From contig JBBCGI010000001.1 in NCBI GenBank assembly GCA_037200975.1, positions 3,061,001 through 3,125,000 of the forward strand: a DNA stretch of 64,000 bases, written 5' to 3'. The notes beneath the pieces are model-generated. The model ran no database searches. It was not told the DNA's origin and saw only the letters and a list, made by a program, of their open reading frames with translations. The position numbers were made by a program, and so were the translations under genes. The stretch comes from Pseudomonadota bacterium (GTDB lineage Bacteria; Pseudomonadota; Gammaproteobacteria; Steroidobacterales; Steroidobacteraceae). The stretch's first letter is position 1, and each line of letters starts with the position of its first letter. Shown here piece by piece: positions 61,270-64,000 of the stretch.

Positions 61270-62562
61270 TCAGCGCGCCACCAGAGCGGGGCCCGCGGGC
61301 AGGTCGAGGGCGTTGGCCAGCTCGGCCGTCGCGGCGAGAAAATGCTCGCGTTCGGAAGACGCGATCGGTTCCGCATCGGGCAACGGTACCGTTTGCGGAT
61401 TCTGGTGTTTACCGCGGATGCGATATTCGTAATGCAGATGCGGTCCGGTAGCGAGGCCGGTCATGCCGACATATCCGATGACACTGCCGAGCTCGACGCG
61501 CTGACCGCGCTTCAGCTTGGCCGCGAACCGCGACATGTGGCCGTAGACCGTGACCACGCCCGAGCCGTGTTCGAGCTCGATGACGTTGCCGTAACCGCCT
61601 TGCCGGCCGATGAACCGCACACGACCGTCACCGGCGGCACGTACCGGAGTGCCCACCGGCGCGGCGTAGTCGACACCCTTGTGCGCGCGGATGCGATTCA
61701 GCACCGGATGGCGGCGCGACGGATTGAAGCGTGAGCTGATACGCGAAAACTGGACGGGCGCGCGGATGAATGCCTTGCGCAGACTTTTTCCGTCCGGAGT
61801 GAAGTACTGCGCGCGACCTGCCGCATCGACGTAACGCACCGCGCGGAATTCGCGGCCTTCGTTCACGAACTTCGCGGCGAGGATATTTCCCGTGCGCAAC
61901 GCGACGCCATCCTGAAAGACTTCTTCATACACGACTGAGAAGCGATCGCCCGACTGGATGTCGAGCACGAAGTCGATGTCGTACTGGAAAATCTCGGCAA
62001 GATCGAAGGCGACACGCTCGTCGAGGCCGGCGTCCGCCGCGGCCTGGAAAAGCGAGCTCTCGATGAATGCGCTCGACGAGCGGGTCCGGATCTCGAGCGG
62101 ATTTGCAAGCACATCGGTGCTGAAACCATTCTCGTCGCGCGTCACCTTGAGCGTTTCACTGTCGGAGAGTTTGCGCTCGAGCCCGACCAGTTCGCCGCCG
62201 CGGTGCATGAATCGCAGCAGTTCACCGGGCTTGAGCCGGTCGACCTGGCTGCGGACTTCGGGCAGGTTGCGCAACGAGGCGAGATCACCGAGGTTCAGCT
62301 CGAAACGGCGGAACAGGCGATCCATGGTGTCGTTGCGGCTGACCACCACCTCGATCGTCGAGAAGCCGACACTGGCTTCCTGCGATTCGACGGCGGCGAC
62401 ATCCGCCGCGGGCGCTTCAACCCGGGCCCGCTCCGGCGGCTCGGGCGGTGGGTCGCGAGGCAGGCCAGCGAGGGCGCCCACGATCGCGATCAACCCGATC
62501 TGCAGAGTGGCCGCGGTCCGGGTCGAAATCCCCGGGATGGTGGACTTGATGAAGAAGGGCAC
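61270..62562 (-). CDS. M23 family peptidoglycan endopeptidase (MepM-like)
   Basis: A 430-residue murein endopeptidase. A membrane helix (about 17-35), a LysM/OapA-like domain ([18 protein letters not shown]) and a C-terminal LytM domain follow. Zinc-binding residues are in HKGVDYAAP and GPHLHYEYR. It cuts cross-links to allow wall growth. It is divergent from tyrS, an arrangement known from Pseudomonas. Confidence 0.93.
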   Translation of the reverse strand: MPFFIKSTIPGISTRTAATLQIGLIAIVGALAGLPRDPPPEPPERARVEAPAADVAAVESQEASVGFSTIEVVVSRNDTMDRLFRRFELNLGDLASLRNLPEVRSQVDRLKPGELLRFMHRGGELVGLERKLSDSETLKVTRDENGFSTDVLANPLEIRTRSSSAFIESSLFQAAADAGLDERVAFDLAEIFQYDIDFVLDIQSGDRFSVVYEEVFQDGVALRTGNILAAKFVNEGREFRAVRYVDAAGRAQYFTPDGKSLRKAFIRAPVQFSRISSRFNPSRRHPVLNRIRAHKGVDYAAPVGTPVRAAGDGRVRFIGRQGGYGNVIELEHGSGVVTVYGHMSRFAAKLKRGQRVELGSVIGYVGMTGLATGPHLHYEYRIRGKHQNPQTVPLPDAEPIASSEREHFLAATAELANALDLPAGPALVAR

Positions 62563-62681
62563 GATCTATACAACGTAACGCACGGATCGACAAAGGGTCA
62601 ATCGCGGCCGCCCCGGGTTGTGATCGCCGTTTGAACTGTCCGAAATCCCCTAATAACAAGCCGCCGGGTCGACGCCGAGTA

Positions 62682-63902
62682 ATGAACGCCGAAATTCAGA
62701 ACCAGATTGCCGAGCTCATGCGAGGAACGCACGAAGTGCTCGTCGAAAGCGAACTCGTAAAAAAGTTGACGCGCGGTAAACCGCTGCGCATCAAAGCGGG
62801 TTTCGATCCGACCGCTCCCGACCTGCATCTCGGGCACACGGTGCTCATCAACAAGATGAGGCAATTCCAGAGTTTCGGCCACGAGGTGACGTTCCTGATC
62901 GGCGACTTCACCGGAATGATCGGCGATCCGACCGGACGCAACGCGACTCGACCGCCGTTGACTCGCGACCAGGTCGAGGCAAATGCACGGACCTACCAGG
63001 AGCAGATTTTCAAGATCCTCGATCGTGACAAGACGCGGATCGATTTCAATTCCCGCTGGTTCGGCAGCATGAATGCGTCGGGACTCATCGAGATCGCGGG
63101 CCGCCACACCGTAGCGCGCATGCTCGAGCGCGACGATTTCGCGAAGCGTTACAAGGGCAATCAGCCCATCGCGATTCATGAGTTTCTGTACCCGCTCGTC
63201 CAGGGCTACGACTCGGTGGCGCTCAAGAGCGACGTCGAGCTCGGCGGCACGGATCAGAAATTCAATCTGCTGGTCGGCCGCCAGCTGCAGGAAACCTACG
63301 GTCAGGAGCCCCAGATCGTCATGACGATGCCGCTGCTGGAAGGCCTCGACGGCGTGAACAAGATGTCAAAGTCGTTAGGCAACTACATCGGCATCAACGA
63401 GCCCGCCGACATCCAGTTCGGCAAGTTGATGTCGATTTCCGACGATCTCATGTGGCGTTATTTCGAGTTGCTGTCGTTCCGGCCGCTCGCCGAAATCGCG
63501 GGATTACGCGCTTCGATCGGGCAGGGCCGCAACCCGCGCGACGTGAAATTCGAGCTCGGGGTGGAGATCGTCGAGCGTTTTCACGGCGCTGGCGCCGGCG
63601 CGCGCGCGCGCGACGGATTCATCGCGCGGTTCCAGCAGGGGCACGTTCCAGAGCAGATAGAGCGCGTCACCCTAACTACAGACGGAGCGCCGCAGCGTCT
63701 CGCGAATGTGCTCAAGAACGCCGGGCTCGTGGCGAGCACTTCCGACGGCAACCGGATGATCGACCAGGGGGCGGTGCGGGTCGGTGAAAGCGCCGAAGCC
63801 CTCGCCAAGGTGTCCGGCCGCGACCATTCGCTGCCCGAGGGGACATTCCTGATACAGGTCGGGAAGCACAAATTTCGCTGGGTTGCGCTGCAGCGCGGCT
63901 GA
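62682..63902 (+). CDS. tyrS: Tyrosyl-tRNA synthetase
   Basis: A 406-residue class I synthetase. It has the HIGH-type motif HLGHTV, KMSKS in [12 protein letters not shown] and a C-terminal S4 RNA-binding domain. [13 protein letters not shown] and the general length match the TyrZ type. ATG 62682 is used; the longer frame starts 17 codons upstream without support. Confidence 0.97.
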   Translation: MNAEIQNQIAELMRGTHEVLVESELVKKLTRGKPLRIKAGFDPTAPDLHLGHTVLINKMRQFQSFGHEVTFLIGDFTGMIGDPTGRNATRPPLTRDQVEANARTYQEQIFKILDRDKTRIDFNSRWFGSMNASGLIEIAGRHTVARMLERDDFAKRYKGNQPIAIHEFLYPLVQGYDSVALKSDVELGGTDQKFNLLVGRQLQETYGQEPQIVMTMPLLEGLDGVNKMSKSLGNYIGINEPADIQFGKLMSISDDLMWRYFELLSFRPLAEIAGLRASIGQGRNPRDVKFELGVEIVERFHGAGAGARARDGFIARFQQGHVPEQIERVTLTTDGAPQRLANVLKNAGLVASTSDGNRMIDQGAVRVGESAEALAKVSGRDHSLPEGTFLIQVGKHKFRWVALQRG

Positions 63903-63907
63903 TCGGC

Positions 63908-63929
63908 CGCGGTTAAACACCGCGATTTT
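63908..63929 (+). terminator. Terminator of tyrS
   Basis: CGCGGT-TAAAC-ACCGCG followed by ATTTT, six bases after the stop. The remaining 70 bases to the window end show no gene. Confidence 0.58.
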
Positions 63930-64000
63930 GCCGTCGGTGCTGGAACCGGACGAAAACAGGGGTCGAAAAAATGATATCAACCAATGGTTTAGGCATTGTC

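Noticed and set aside
1..64000. Recurrent GTTAG/CTAAC motif, including CTAACTAC and CTAACAAG, in and between genes
   Set aside because: By base composition (about two-thirds GC) roughly 70-80 copies are expected on two strands; I noticed only about 30. It is not enriched, and seems to be an eye-catching AT patch.
1..64000. Transposase, integrase, phage or CRISPR content
   Set aside because: None was found on either strand. The inverted repeats have no transposase within the window, so they are listed as repeats, not mobile elements.

Overview
This 64 kb window is a GC-rich, gene-dense chromosomal segment of a gammaproteobacterium. No plasmid, prophage, transposase or CRISPR array is visible. 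The gene order yggT-proC-yggS / pilT-pilU and pyrB-ruvX-yqgE-tonB-like-gshB / pilG-pilH-pilI-pilJ-chpA matches the layout known from Pseudomonas aeruginosa (established knowledge). The reduced Chp system, DUF6776 next to bactofilin, and general protein style suggest a Steroidobacteraceae/Nevskiales/Xanthomonadales-type organism; that placement is inference.

Layout. 1-5.6 kb: an alpha/beta hydrolase with a divergent AraC regulator, a zinc-ribbon methyltransferase, a DUF6445-type protein, an HDOD protein and a GNAT acetyltransferase. 5.6-13.5 kb: envelope and housekeeping genes (exported TVNG-repeat beta-helix protein, MltD-type transglycosylase, lipoprotein, L,D-transpeptidase, PpnN, an orphan ParA). 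13.5-19.6 kb: htpG, an FKBP lipoprotein, a hydrolase, HU, YggT, ProC, YggS. 19.7-23.0 kb: three tandem PilT/PilU-type motor ATPases. 23.1-26.3 kb: an apparent accessory insertion with a strong promoter, a hairpin-rich transcript region, a tRNA-like element with a defective acceptor stem, a slipin and the RNA ligase RtcB. 26.3-31.8 kb: pyrimidine and glutathione genes. 31.9-40.9 kb: a Pil-Chp chemosensory operon without PilK or ChpB, with a PilJ that lacks its periplasmic sensor. 41.0-46.4 kb: a DUF3037/HipA-like kinase pair, RsmE, BioA, AmpD and a cobalamin adenosyltransferase. 46.4-55.4 kb: riboswitch-controlled btuB and separated BtuD- and BtuC-like genes, interleaved with pdxH, tyrA and a diguanylate cyclase. 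55.5-64 kb: rppH-DUF6776-bactofilin-erpA-ppx, a convergent ppk, an M23 endopeptidase and tyrS.

Two things stand out. First, the 23.1-26.3 kb locus resembles bacterial RNA-repair operons: RtcB and a slipin lie downstream of a tRNA mimic and several stable hairpins, in the middle of an otherwise conserved pil/pyr neighbourhood. Second, four long perfect inverted repeats (9044-9116, 16772-16833, 40899-41021, 45695-45830) sit exactly at convergent gene ends. Four stop codons of flanking genes lie inside their arms. Three share an AAAAGGGGACA...TATTTAT unit and one is built from a GGTGCCG-type unit; two look like one palindrome nested inside another. They resemble REPIN-type elements.

All coordinates were read by eye. 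Family assignments come from motif recognition, and no database search was run.
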